Shown piece after piece: positions 8,818-16,968 of a stretch of 64,000 nucleotides of DNA. Position numbers and translations under genes: made by a program. Within the stretch, counting starts at the first letter, position 1; each line of letters begins with the position of its first letter. Where the stretch lies: positions 1-64,000 of the forward strand of contig JAWKHH010000006.1 in NCBI GenBank assembly GCA_041394945.1. The letters run 5' to 3'. The stretch is from Bryobacteraceae bacterium (GTDB lineage: Bacteria > Acidobacteriota > Terriglobia > Bryobacterales > Bryobacteraceae). The notes under the pieces were generated by a model. That model was not told where the DNA came from, searched no databases, and worked only from the letters and a program-made list of their open reading frames with translations.

Positions 8818-10176
8818 TCAGTTCTGCTTGCTCGCCTGATTCAGGCTCTCGATGATCGTCGTCAACTGGTCCTGCTGGCCCTGCAGCGTGCTGATGAGAA
8901 CATCGGCCTGCTGGAGCTTGGCCGACAACGACGCCCGCATGCCCTCGATCCGGGCGTTGATCTCCTCGATGCGCGTCGCGGCCCGCGTGTCGGCCTGGTC
9001 GTAATTGTTCTGCTGGAGCTTGATCGCCCCGGTGATCGGGTTCGCGAGTTGATCGAGCCGCGAGGCGAGCGCGCCGAAGCCCGTGGTCGGCCCGCCCAGG
9101 AATTCGAACGAGGCGTTGATCGTCGACGACGGCAGCGAGTTGAACTGAATCGCGTCGAACGACATCACGCCCGTCCGGCTGATCGTCACGCCGAGATCGG
9201 TGAGCGATCGCACCGTACCCGGCGCGAAATGGCCGGTCAGGGCGCGCAGCGCCCGCTGTGTCTCCTGCACGATAAAGTCGCCCGTCAGCAGCCCGGCGTC
9301 TTCGCCGATTTGTCCGCGCACCTGGTCGCTCACGGCGTTGTAGGCGGCCACGTAGTCCTGCAGCGCCCCGGACAACGCGCCACGGTTGGAGTCGAGCGAG
9401 ACCACCGCCGCCTCGCTCCCCTGGCTCGCTCCGTTTATCGTGAAGCTCACGCCTTCGATGGCGTCGGTGATCAGATTCTCGGCCCGAGAAAAATCGAGCC
9501 CGTTCAACTTGAACACCGCATTCGATCCCTGATTCGACGACGTCAACAGGTTCGTTCCCGCGTTTCCGGCCTCCGTCCGAAGCTCGAGCGTCGTCGCCCC
9601 GGTCTCGTTGGCGCTGATCGACAGATGGTACGGATCGCTCCCCGTTCCCGTATGCAGAATCGTCGCGCTCACCGCCGCGCCCGACGCGTTGATGGCGTCA
9701 CGCAGCCCCTCGAGCGTATTTCCATGGCTCGACAGGTCGAGCGCGTAAGTCTGCCCGCCCAATACGAGCTCGAGCGAGTCGTCCACGTCCACCGCCGTCG
9801 AATCCGTCGTCGCGAACCCAACCGCCGATGCCTCCGACGCCCGCTTCGCCGTCGAGACGATATCGGTGATCGTGTAGCTTCCCGCCGCCGCCACCGCCGC
9901 GTCGGTCACCTGGGCCGATACCAGGCTGGTGTTCGAACTCGAGATCCCAAGCGCCCGGCTCTCCCCCAAACTTCCCAGTCGCTCCACCGCCGCCTGTAGA
10001 CTCGAGATCGCGTCCTCGAAGTTCGATAGCGTCTGTTTCTTCGCCAGGATCTTCGTCTGCTCGTTCTGCAACTGCGTTACCGGCAGTTGCGCGATCGAGA
10101 CCGCTCGCGTCATGATCTGTTCGAAGTCGGAGGAAAAGGTGCTCACTCCGACAAAACGTAGAGGTGTCAGTGACAT
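8818..10176 (-). CDS. fliD: Flagellar filament cap protein FliD (hook-associated protein 2)
   Basis: 452 residues. FliD forms the pentameric cap under which exported flagellin is folded into the filament. The N-terminal FliD_N region starts FVGVSTFSSDFEQIMTRAVSIAQLPV, matching the family pattern of a glycine/serine motif followed by an amphipathic helix that packs in the D0 coiled coil. The middle has Flagellin_IN-like strands (LVLGGQTYALDLS and ITDAIEGVSFTI). The C-terminal region, with DQLANPITGAIKLQQNNYDQ and a terminal coiled coil (~390-450), is typical. Length is in the usual range. It is followed at once by the FliT-like gene. The flagellin gene lies 15 kb away beyond the plasmid-type segment. 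Confidence 0.92.
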   Translation of the reverse strand: MSLTPLRFVGVSTFSSDFEQIMTRAVSIAQLPVTQLQNEQTKILAKKQTLSNFEDAISSLQAAVERLGSLGESRALGISSSNTSLVSAQVTDAAVAAAGSYTITDIVSTAKRASEASAVGFATTDSTAVDVDDSLELVLGGQTYALDLSSHGNTLEGLRDAINASGAAVSATILHTGTGSDPYHLSISANETGATTLELRTEAGNAGTNLLTSSNQGSNAVFKLNGLDFSRAENLITDAIEGVSFTINGASQGSEAAVVSLDSNRGALSGALQDYVAAYNAVSDQVRGQIGEDAGLLTGDFIVQETQRALRALTGHFAPGTVRSLTDLGVTISRTGVMSFDAIQFNSLPSSTINASFEFLGGPTTGFGALASRLDQLANPITGAIKLQQNNYDQADTRAATRIEEINARIEGMRASLSAKLQQADVLISTLQGQQDQLTTIIESLNQASKQN

Positions 10177-10268
10177 CGCCGTTTCTGCCCCATCTTCTTA
10201 TCGGCCGGTGAGGGCCGGCCGCACAGGAGTATTTTTACGCTCAGTCTCACACCGCCCCCGCCCCGCCC

Positions 10269-10746
10269 ATGTGCCTGATCGTAAGCCGTGTGTGCCTCCC
10301 CGTAAGAAATCGCTCTCTGCCGTGTGCTTCTCCGTAAAAAAGACCCCTCAACCGTGTGCTTCATCGTAAGCCGCATGTGCCTGAGCGGAAATCGGGCATG
10401 TGCTTCCCCGTAAAAACGCCGCCGCTCGCGCCCCGGAAAGCCTCCAATGCCCTGAAAGAACGGACCTTACCCTCGAATCATCCCTCGAGCCACTCGCCGG
10501 CGGAAGGCTAACGTGTTGAAAAGAATGACTTTTACGGTCAAGCACATGGCCCTTACGGTCAGGCACATGCTCTCCAGCAGCCCAGAAAATCTAAGAAGGT
10601 TTTTAAAATCAGTCACTTCACGCCAAATTCACAGCTCCGCCGCCCGTCCCTTGGTTGGTATTGGTTTCCTGGTATCTATGGCTGATTGGTCATGGCTGTG
10701 TGCTTCCCAATAAAACTCCCCCATCCCCTATGTGCTTGATCGTAAA
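10269..10746 (+). repeat. Array of ten 17-bp iteron-like repeats (candidate origin)
   Basis: Ten copies of a 17-bp word, consensus RTGTGCYTSMYCGTAAR, lie in the 626-bp non-coding stretch before the RepA gene. Direct copies start at 10269, 10290, 10322, 10354, 10375, 10398, 10698 and 10730; two inverted copies lie at 10531-10547 and 10552-10568. Between the groups is an AT-rich tract at about 10575-10635 that could be the melting site. The arrangement next to an initiator gene is that of an iteron-controlled plasmid origin. Spacing is uneven (21-32 bases in the left group), and no convincing DnaA box was seen. Confidence 0.75.
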
Positions 10747-10802
10747 TACATGCGACAAATCTCCGCCGTGTTGTACAACCGAAAGAGCAGCGCTACATCA
10801 TC

Positions 10803-12395
10803 GTGTCGAAACGATCTTTTAAATCCTCGGTTCTCAACCTTTCCGTCGAAGAGGAAAACCTCGCCGCAGTTCCCTTCGCAGTGCTCGAACGCCGTGTCGG
10901 CAAGCAGATCGGAAAAATCGAAATCAAAGGAACCAAGACGCTCCCGGACGGTACGGAAATGGACGTCCTATGGCAGGTCCAGGGCAACAACGAACTCGGC
11001 CTGCCGACCGAGCAGGACCTCGATATCTTCGTCGCCCTTGGCGTCCTCACCTTCCGCTCCAATTTCTCGAAAACAATCACATTCACCGGTCGCGAAATCG
11101 CCCGGATCCTGAACGTGAGCAACGTTCACGGCAAGTTCTATCAGCGCCTCAAGCTCGCCATGGACCGCTTCATCCCCCTTCGCTTCCGCGCCCTCACCGC
11201 CACCGACGAACAGGAACAGGTGAAGTGGCTCAACGTCTTCCAGGAAGCGAGCTTCTCCCTCGACCGCACCTCCGGCCGCTGCACCGGCACCGTCACCTGG
11301 ACCGACAAACTCATCCAGTCCATGGACTCCGGTTTCTTCCGCCTCCTCGACGCCGGCCGCTACATGGAACTCGACGGCATCACCGCCAAGCACCTCTACC
11401 GCTTCCTGGCCGTGGCGTTCGAACGAACCGACCTGCTGGTCATCGATGCCCGCAAGCTCGCCACCGAGCACCTGGGCATTGTGAAACTCCCGCACTATCT
11501 TTCGCGGCTCATGCAGACGCTCGAACCCGCCTTCGACCAACTCGTCCGCGCCCGTGTCATCGGGTCCTACCACATCGTCAGCGCCGAGGATTGGCGCATC
11601 GCCCTCCACCGCGACGCAAGCTATGTGCCTGAGCGTAAAGCCCTCCAATTGAACGGCGGCGTTTCGGCCGACGATCTCCGCGGCTGGGTTCGTACATCGC
11701 TTGAAAAGGCCGGTTTTTCCGCCGAAACAGCGGCGTCATACGTGTGCGACTACCAGGGTGGCCACGAGGTCTACCAACTCCAGCGCGCCGCCCGGCTAGC
11801 CGACGAGATGAAGAGTCAGGACGTGGCGGCTAACGTCGCCGTCTCCATCGTCCGCCAGGCGCTCGATGCCGGACCATCGACGACGGAGTGTCAGCAGGCC
11901 CTCGACTGGTGCGAGATCGCCATCGAAACCTGCCGCAAGAAGCGCGAGGCCGGCCAGGTGCTGCGTAATCTCCCCGGCCTGCTCGTCAAGATCGCCCGTC
12001 ACGCCGAAGGGCGCGACCGCCTCGTGCACCCCGATCAGGCGGCCCAGTGGATCCAGCGTTTTCGCCAGCGGGAGGAAGCCGCTCTTCGCCAGCAGCGCGA
12101 AGCCGCCGAGCGCGACTTGATTCTCGATTACGAGCGCTTCCGCCAATCCCTCGCCGCGGTTCTCTACGAGGAGATGACCGAGCCCAAGCGCAACGTCCTC
12201 CGCCGCGAGAAGGCCGACACCATGCGCAGCGACCAGCGTTTCCAGCGCCTCACACCGGACATGAAACAGCGTGAGCTCGACGAACTTGTCCTCCAGCAAC
12301 TGGCCAAGCGCGAAGCGCCGACGTACGAGAAGTGGCTCCTGCGGCGTCACGCCGAGCAGGCCGTGCTGCCGTTCCTGGCGGCTGAGGTCAACTAG
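10803..12395 (+). CDS. repA: Plasmid replication initiator, RepA/RPA type
   Basis: 530 residues from a GTG start. The first ~270 residues look like the RPA-type plasmid initiator family: a leading segment with VPFAVLERRVGKQIGKIEI, the GLPTEQDLDIFVALGVLTF helix, a winged-helix-like segment around TFTGREIARILNVSNVHGKFYQRLK, and a second half with LDGITAKHLYRFLAVAFERTD. The C-terminal third is helical, charged and less conserved in appearance. Such proteins bind iterons and load the replicative helicase. Ten candidate iterons lie directly upstream and an eleventh lies inside the gene. A truncated toxin fragment on the other strand overlaps the 3' end by four bases. Confidence 0.82.
   Translation: MSKRSFKSSVLNLSVEEENLAAVPFAVLERRVGKQIGKIEIKGTKTLPDGTEMDVLWQVQGNNELGLPTEQDLDIFVALGVLTFRSNFSKTITFTGREIARILNVSNVHGKFYQRLKLAMDRFIPLRFRALTATDEQEQVKWLNVFQEASFSLDRTSGRCTGTVTWTDKLIQSMDSGFFRLLDAGRYMELDGITAKHLYRFLAVAFERTDLLVIDARKLATEHLGIVKLPHYLSRLMQTLEPAFDQLVRARVIGSYHIVSAEDWRIALHRDASYVPERKALQLNGGVSADDLRGWVRTSLEKAGFSAETAASYVCDYQGGHEVYQLQRAARLADEMKSQDVAANVAVSIVRQALDAGPSTTECQQALDWCEIAIETCRKKREAGQVLRNLPGLLVKIARHAEGRDRLVHPDQAAQWIQRFRQREEAALRQQREAAERDLILDYERFRQSLAAVLYEEMTEPKRNVLRREKADTMRSDQRFQRLTPDMKQRELDELVLQQLAKREAPTYEKWLLRRHAEQAVLPFLAAEVN
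11623..11639 (+). repeat. Iteron-like repeat inside the repA coding sequence
   Basis: ATGTGCCTGAGCGTAAA matches the consensus of the upstream array and also encodes YVPERK within RepA. It lies about 880 bases from the nearest upstream copy. Confidence 0.6.
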
Positions 12396-12594
12396 CGGAT
12401 TGCTTCGGGACTTGCATTCTCCCGAAGAAATGCGCCGTAGCTGGTTTCGTCGAGCGCCCCGGACGCCAGATTGATCACCGCCATCGCCGCTGCTTCCTCG
12501 GTCGCGGTGAACCGGTATCCGTTCAGTTCGAGAAACAGCACGCCGATCACGAAGGCGGTCCGCTTGTTCCCATCGACGAAAGGATGGTTGCGCA

Positions 12595-12603
12595 CGATCG
12601 CGG
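12595..12603 (+). repeat. Left 9-bp target site duplication of the IS
   Basis: CGATCGCGG, identical to 14049-14057 at the other end of the element. Confidence 0.88.
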
Positions 12604-14048
12604 AGGGTGTCCCGAAGCTAGTTGAAGGTTAGTACGGCGGGTAACCTCATCTTACGCTACCTTGCTCACTTTGGAAACTGAGTTTTCAGCCTCGGTCTTC
12701 CGGCCGAGAATGCCGGCCAGAGTCCAGAGATCGTGATGACCGGAAATCTTGCGGAAATGGGTTTCCGTGAGCAGCCAGGCCGACGCCGCCCAGCGGTGGA
12801 CCATGTCCTGATTGCGCCAGCGGGTCACCTTGTGCGTGCGGTTCTCCACGCCGCTATGAGGGCTTTCGATGATATTGGTCGTCGCCAGGCATTTGTGCAG
12901 CGACGGCGGGACGTCGAGGCGTTGCAGCGTGAACATCTCCTTCAGTCCTTCCCGCAGGCTCCGCGCCGCCGATTGGTGATCGTGCTCCAGAAAGCGCGCC
13001 AACTGCTCGAGCCGCTTCTCGCCTTCGTCGGCCGTGCGGCAGCGGAACGCCGCGCGCACCACACTCAGCGTTTGGGCATGCTGTTCGCGGGGCAGTTCGT
13101 CGATCACGTTCCTTAGCTTATGGTTACGGCACCGCTGCACCGGTTGCTCGCTGCCGAACACTTCCTCGATGGCCGCACGCAATGCCTTGGCCCCGTCGAT
13201 CACGAACAGATATTGCCGGTCGGTCGGCAGGCCGTGATCGCGCAAGTGGATCAGGAGTTGCTTGACGGCGGCAGCGTTTTCGGTGGCCCCAGCGGTGATC
13301 CCCATCACATGCTTGTTGCCCTCGGCATCCACGCCGACCGCGCTCAAGATCAGATGCTCGCCGAAGCGCTGGCCATCAATGTAGATGACGAGGATTTCCA
13401 CCGACTCCCAACGCCGTTCCTGGAGTTGCTTGAGCTGCTCGGTACTGGCCTCAATCACCTGACGGCTCACCGCGCTCCGCGAGACCCCGACCGTGTCGGC
13501 CATTTCCGGCAGCACCTCGTGGTACTCCCGGGTGGAGACCCCGCGCAGGATCGTCCCCAGCATTTGCTGGCCCAAGGCTTTGTTCTGCCGCAGCGATTCG
13601 TAAGCCGGCACCGGCACTTCGCCGTCTGTCTTGTGGCGCAGGCGCGGCCGCTGCACTTTCACTTTCCGGTCGGCCAACGCCACCGCTCCCGGCTGCGAAC
13701 CGTGCCAGCGAATGTCCCCGCTCGGCTTGCCCGGGGTGCGTGGGCCGGCGATCTTCTCCGCGCTCAGCCGCAGGATGGTCTCCAGCATTTGATGGCTGAT
13801 TTCATGAACGACCGAGTTGACCGCTTCGCTGGCGCTTTGGATCCGCTCGACCAGGGGCAGCAGGATCTGGCCGTTGGCCTGGCAGAACTGCTGAATCAAG
13901 GAGGCCGACCCTTCGTCGGCCCGAGTCACGATGTGATACTGTTTTTTCACGGCGGTTGGCTCCTGTTCGGATTCGTCTTTAGCAACCGGATTCTATCGAA
14001 CCGGCCGCTACCGCCGTACTAACCTTCAACTACGCCCGGGACACGCTC
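12604..14048 (-). mobile_element. IS256-family insertion sequence, complete, 1445 bp
   Basis: The element is flanked by a perfect 9-bp direct repeat. Its ends form an imperfect inverted repeat: a GTGTCCCG block close to each tip, a few unmatched bases, then a perfect 22-bp match (12619-12640 against 14011-14032). It carries one transposase gene filling most of its length. Family, size and an 8-9 bp duplication agree with IS256-type elements. Perfect duplications and an intact transposase frame suggest recent insertion. The host gene is the doc toxin. Confidence 0.92.
12652..13950 (-). CDS. IS256-family (Mutator-type) transposase
   Basis: 432 residues. The DDE triad is visible: Asp ~192 in IYIDGQRFGEH, Asp ~252 in FVIDGAKALRAAI and Glu ~362 in TTNIIESPHSGVENRT. 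The QRCRNHKLRNV motif, typical of the family between the second Asp and the Glu, is also present. An N-terminal helix-turn-helix-like region surrounds MADTVGVSRSAVSRQVIE (~150-166) and should bind the inverted repeats. The frame is intact, so the enzyme is probably active. Confidence 0.93.
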   Translation of the reverse strand: MKKQYHIVTRADEGSASLIQQFCQANGQILLPLVERIQSASEAVNSVVHEISHQMLETILRLSAEKIAGPRTPGKPSGDIRWHGSQPGAVALADRKVKVQRPRLRHKTDGEVPVPAYESLRQNKALGQQMLGTILRGVSTREYHEVLPEMADTVGVSRSAVSRQVIEASTEQLKQLQERRWESVEILVIYIDGQRFGEHLILSAVGVDAEGNKHVMGITAGATENAAAVKQLLIHLRDHGLPTDRQYLFVIDGAKALRAAIEEVFGSEQPVQRCRNHKLRNVIDELPREQHAQTLSVVRAAFRCRTADEGEKRLEQLARFLEHDHQSAARSLREGLKEMFTLQRLDVPPSLHKCLATTNIIESPHSGVENRTHKVTRWRNQDMVHRWAASAWLLTETHFRKISGHHDLWTLAGILGRKTEAENSVSKVSKVA

Positions 14049-14057
14049 CGATCGCGG
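14049..14057 (+). repeat. Right 9-bp target site duplication of the IS
   Basis: CGATCGCGG, identical to 12595-12603. Confidence 0.88.
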
Positions 14058-14237
14058 CCGTAAACAGCGCCGCCAACCCGATGATGTCCGGAGCGCCGTA
14101 GGCACGGTGCTGCCGCGGGCGGGCCAGAGCCGATTGCAGCAGCGCCTCGTCACGCAATCCAGCCGCGCCGCCGTGGAGCGCGAGCAGCCGCTCATGGAGC
14201 GCCAACGCGTCCCGCTCGTCGATCCAGACCGGTTCCT

Positions 14238-14465
14238 TCACTTGGCGAGTACGTGCAGCGCGTTGCGATAGCGGCCGATAATACCGTCCGCCTTCGCCAT
14301 TTTCTCCTCAAAGCCGGGATCGTAAGGGGTCAGGCGGTAGGTGCCATCGGCGGCCTCAATCAGAAACAGAGGCTCCCCATCGCCTGTCTGCAGGCGGTTG
14401 ATCACTTCCTTCGGCAGGACGACGCCGAGCGAATTTCCGAATTTGCGCACTTTCAGTTCGACCAT
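14238..14465 (-). CDS. AbrB/MazE-type antitoxin of the disrupted Doc pair
   Basis: 75 residues. The first ~45 residues carry the SpoVT/AbrB swapped-hairpin signature: VRKFGNSLGVVLPKEVINRL, followed by LFLIEAADGTYRLTPYD. The C-terminal helix would neutralise the toxin. Its stop overlaps the toxin start. The antitoxin is intact while the toxin gene is interrupted, so it is now an orphan that may still bind its operator. A short inverted repeat lies just upstream of its start. Confidence 0.85.
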   Translation of the reverse strand: MVELKVRKFGNSLGVVLPKEVINRLQTGDGEPLFLIEAADGTYRLTPYDPGFEEKMAKADGIIGRYRNALHVLAK

Positions 14466-14479
14466 AGACGGGGCCTATA

Positions 14480-14501
14480 TGTTATGACCATTGTAATAAC
14501 A
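14480..14501 (-). promoter_or_regulatory. Inverted repeat upstream of the antitoxin, candidate operator
   Basis: TGTTAT and ATAACA arms separated by ten bases lie 14 bases before the antitoxin ATG, in an AT-rich patch within GC-rich DNA. AbrB-type antitoxins autoregulate by binding such sites. The same spacer also lies upstream of asnB on the other strand. Confidence 0.4.
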
Positions 14502-14567
14502 CGCCCAGCACGGTCAAAGCCACACGGAGAATTCCACCGCCCCGCCCGCACTACACCCATAGCCACC

Positions 14568-16511
14568 ATGTGCGGAATAGCCGGCTACATCCCCCCCGAA
14601 GGCCTCTACCCCGACCCCGCCCTCCTCGCCCGCATGTGCGACGCCATCGCCCACCGCGGCCCCGACGCCTACGGCTCTTTCCTCGACCCCACCGTCGCTC
14701 TCGGCCACCGCCGCCTCAGCATCATCGATCTCGAAGGCGGCGCTCAGCCCCTCGCCAACGAAGACGGCTCCATCCAGACCATCTTTAACGGCGAAATCTA
14801 CAACTACCGTGAGCTCCGCGCCGATCTCGCCGCCCGCGGCCACCGCTTCGCTACCGACAGCGATACCGAAGTCCTCGTTCACCTATGGGAAGAGGAGGGC
14901 GAGCACATGCCCGAACGCCTCAACGGAATGTTCGCCTTCGCCGTCTGGGACTCCAACCGCCGGAGTCTCTTCCTCGCCCGCGACCGCTTCGGCAAGAAGC
15001 CGCTCTATTACACCGGACCCGGTCCCTGGGGCCGCTTCGCCTTCGCCTCCGAACTCAAGGCCCTCCGCCCCCTCCCCGGCTTCGCCCCCGCCACCGATCC
15101 GCAAGCCGTCTCCGACTTCCTCGCCCTGGGCTACATCCCGGACCCCCGCACCATCTACCGCGGCGTCCACAAACTCCCCCCCGGCTCGAGCCTCCTCTGG
15201 CAGACCGGCGCCCGCCCCCGCCTCCGCCGCTACTGGCAACTCCTGTTCGACCCGGCGCCGAATCTCACGTTTGACAGTCAAACCGCTCGCATCCGCGCGA
15301 TCGCAGCCGACGCCGTCGCCTGCCGCCTCATGAGCGACGTGCCCCTCGGCGCGTTCCTCAGCGGCGGCCTCGACTCGTCGATTGTCGTCTCGTTGATGAG
15401 CGCCGCCGTGCCGGACCCCATCCGGTCCTTCTCCATCGGATTCACCAGCAAGAACTACGATGAGCTCGAATACGCGCGCCACCTCGCCACCCGTCTCGGC
15501 ACGCTCCACCAGGAGGAAACCGTCACGCCGGAGATCCTCGACACGATCGACACACTCACTGCCCACTACGACGAACCGTTCGGCGATTCCTCGGCTATTC
15601 CCACCCTCTACCTTGCCCGCATGACGCGCCAGCACGTCACCGTCGCCCTCTCCGGCGATGGCGGCGACGAGATCTTCGGCGGCTACGAGCGCTACCTGCT
15701 CGCTCTCGGTCACCAGCGCGTCGCCCGCTTCGTCCCGGAATGGGCCCGCCGCCCCATCTTCGGCGGAGCCGCCGCCCTCTACCCCAAGCTCGATTCCCTG
15801 CCACGGGCCTTACGCCTGAAGCCGATGCTCGAAGCGCTCTCCCAATCCCTCGCCGGCGCCTACTTCACGCTCGTCTCCGCCTTCCGCGACCGCGCCCTCA
15901 ATCGCATCCTCTCCGAAGAGATGCGCTGGAAGCTCGGCGGCTATTCGACGCGCACCTGGTTCGAAGGTCTCTTCGCCGAACACGCCCACCTCGGTCCCCT
16001 AGAACAAATGCAGGCCGTGGACCTGCAGACCTACCTCCCCGGCGGCATCCTCGTCAAAGTCGACCGGGCGACCATGGCTCACTCGCTCGAATCACGCGCC
16101 CCCCTGCTCGACTACCGCCTCGCAGATGCCGCCGCCCGTCTCCCATCCCGCTTCAAGGTGAACGGACTCACCGAGGGCAAACACATCCTCCGCGCAGCGT
16201 TCCGCGACGCGCTCCCGCCCGTCACCGCCGCCCGCCGCAAACAGGGATTCTCCGTGCCCATGGCCGAATGGATGCGCACCAGCCTCCGCGGCCTCTTCGA
16301 AACCGCCGTCTTCTCGGAGGAGATGTCGCCCTACATCTCCATCCACGAGGCGCGGCGCATCTGGAATCAGCACCAATCCGGCTACCGCAACCACGCCGGC
16401 CGGTTGTGGTATTTGCTCATGCTCGGGTGCTGGGCCGCCCGCGAAGAAGGCCGGCCGATCCACGCCGAACTCAGCGCCGGCGGTTCCAGCCTTTCGCGAT
16501 CCCGGCGGTAA
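14568..16511 (+). CDS. asnB: Asparagine synthetase, glutamine-hydrolysing
   Basis: 647 residues from ATG 14568. The start is fixed because Cys2 (MCGIAGY) is the nucleophile of the class II glutaminase domain, exposed after Met removal. The glutaminase half (~1-210) shows RGPDAYG, LGHRRLSIID and NGEIYNYRELR. The synthetase half holds the PP-loop SGGLDSS and LSGDGGDEIFGGYERY. The enzyme makes asparagine from aspartate, ATP and glutamine; family members in polysaccharide clusters may instead amidate sugars. It is an isolated gene here, divergent from the toxin-antitoxin pair and convergent with the partition pair. Confidence 0.93.
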   Translation: MCGIAGYIPPEGLYPDPALLARMCDAIAHRGPDAYGSFLDPTVALGHRRLSIIDLEGGAQPLANEDGSIQTIFNGEIYNYRELRADLAARGHRFATDSDTEVLVHLWEEEGEHMPERLNGMFAFAVWDSNRRSLFLARDRFGKKPLYYTGPGPWGRFAFASELKALRPLPGFAPATDPQAVSDFLALGYIPDPRTIYRGVHKLPPGSSLLWQTGARPRLRRYWQLLFDPAPNLTFDSQTARIRAIAADAVACRLMSDVPLGAFLSGGLDSSIVVSLMSAAVPDPIRSFSIGFTSKNYDELEYARHLATRLGTLHQEETVTPEILDTIDTLTAHYDEPFGDSSAIPTLYLARMTRQHVTVALSGDGGDEIFGGYERYLLALGHQRVARFVPEWARRPIFGGAAALYPKLDSLPRALRLKPMLEALSQSLAGAYFTLVSAFRDRALNRILSEEMRWKLGGYSTRTWFEGLFAEHAHLGPLEQMQAVDLQTYLPGGILVKVDRATMAHSLESRAPLLDYRLADAAARLPSRFKVNGLTEGKHILRAAFRDALPPVTAARRKQGFSVPMAEWMRTSLRGLFETAVFSEEMSPYISIHEARRIWNQHQSGYRNHAGRLWYLLMLGCWAAREEGRPIHAELSAGGSSLSRSRR

Positions 16512-16968
16512 AGGTCTCCTTCAACGCCACCGGAAGCGCAGCGGCGCTCGGCGATCCCCACTTCCCCCTCGCCGGCACCGTTCCAAGGTCCAGGAACTGC
16601 CGGGCCTCGTACAACGCCAGCGTAAGCCCGTGGATCAGCTCCGACGCCCGCACGTCCCGCTCGCCGCCCTCCTGCCGGATCCGGATCAGCAACTCGTCGA
16701 GCATCTGGAGCGTTTCCTCGGTCATGTTGATGTGCTTCCGGGGAGGGCGTTTCGGAACCGCCGCTACTGGCCGCATCACCGGCGCAGACACCGGCACGAC
16801 CGGCTCCACCACGGGTGCTGGCGGCGGTGGGACTGGCGCCGCCACCTCGACAACGGGTTCCGGCGCAACCGGCGCCGGAGCATCGTCCAGATAATCGCCG
16901 AGCTTCACCGGACCGGCCGGGATTTTCAAGTCGAAAGATTTCGGTAATCCTCGTTCCGGTTTAGACAT
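16471..16968 (-). CDS. Small partner of ParA, probable ribbon-helix-helix protein
   Basis: 165 residues from the ATG at 16968, which overlaps the parA stop by eight bases; a longer frame upstream is only a shadow of parA. A proline/alanine/valine-rich region (~25-75) forms a flexible arm. Then comes RKHINMTEETLQMLDELLIR followed by a helical stretch with VRASELIHGLTLALYEAR. A short strand plus two helices is the layout of ribbon-helix-helix centromere-binding proteins that replace ParB in small plasmid partition systems. There is no ParB nuclease-like domain. The assignment is structural inference; overlap with parA supports a partition role. Confidence 0.55.
   Translation of the reverse strand: MSKPERGLPKSFDLKIPAGPVKLGDYLDDAPAPVAPEPVVEVAAPVPPPPAPVVEPVVPVSAPVMRPVAAVPKRPPRKHINMTEETLQMLDELLIRIRQEGGERDVRASELIHGLTLALYEARQFLDLGTVPARGKWGSPSAAALPVALKETFTAGIAKGWNRRR

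Larger units (their letters stand above)
12392..14241 (-). pseudogene. doc: Doc/Fic death-on-curing toxin gene disrupted by an IS element
   Basis: The N-terminal part (GTG at 14241 to about 14050) encodes MKEPVWIDERDALALHERL and continues to FTAAI. The C-terminal part (12603 to 12392) resumes with VRNHPFVDGNKRTAF, which holds the complete Doc/Fic catalytic motif HPFxDGNKR. Excising the IS and one copy of the 9-bp duplication joins the halves into a continuous 131-codon gene, close to the usual Doc length. Doc proteins inactivate elongation factor Tu by phosphorylation. The start overlaps the antitoxin stop in a GTGA, as in normal type II pairs. The insertion separates the N-terminal helices from the catalytic loop, so the toxin is dead. 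Confidence 0.9.

Noticed and set aside
6940..9999. 1019-codon plus-strand frame across the barrel, FliT-like and fliD genes
   Set aside because: Arg/Pro/His-rich text spanning three opposite genes and an intergenic gap; typical antisense artefact of high GC.
10269..10746. CRISPR array
   Set aside because: Repeats are only 17 bp, unevenly spaced and in both orientations, and no cas genes are near; an iteron origin fits better.
12619..14032. The perfect 22-bp inverted repeat taken as the true ends of the IS
   Set aside because: No direct repeat flanks these points. Moving out by about 15 bases adds the matched GTGTCCCG block and gives a perfect 9-bp duplication that rebuilds the doc gene.
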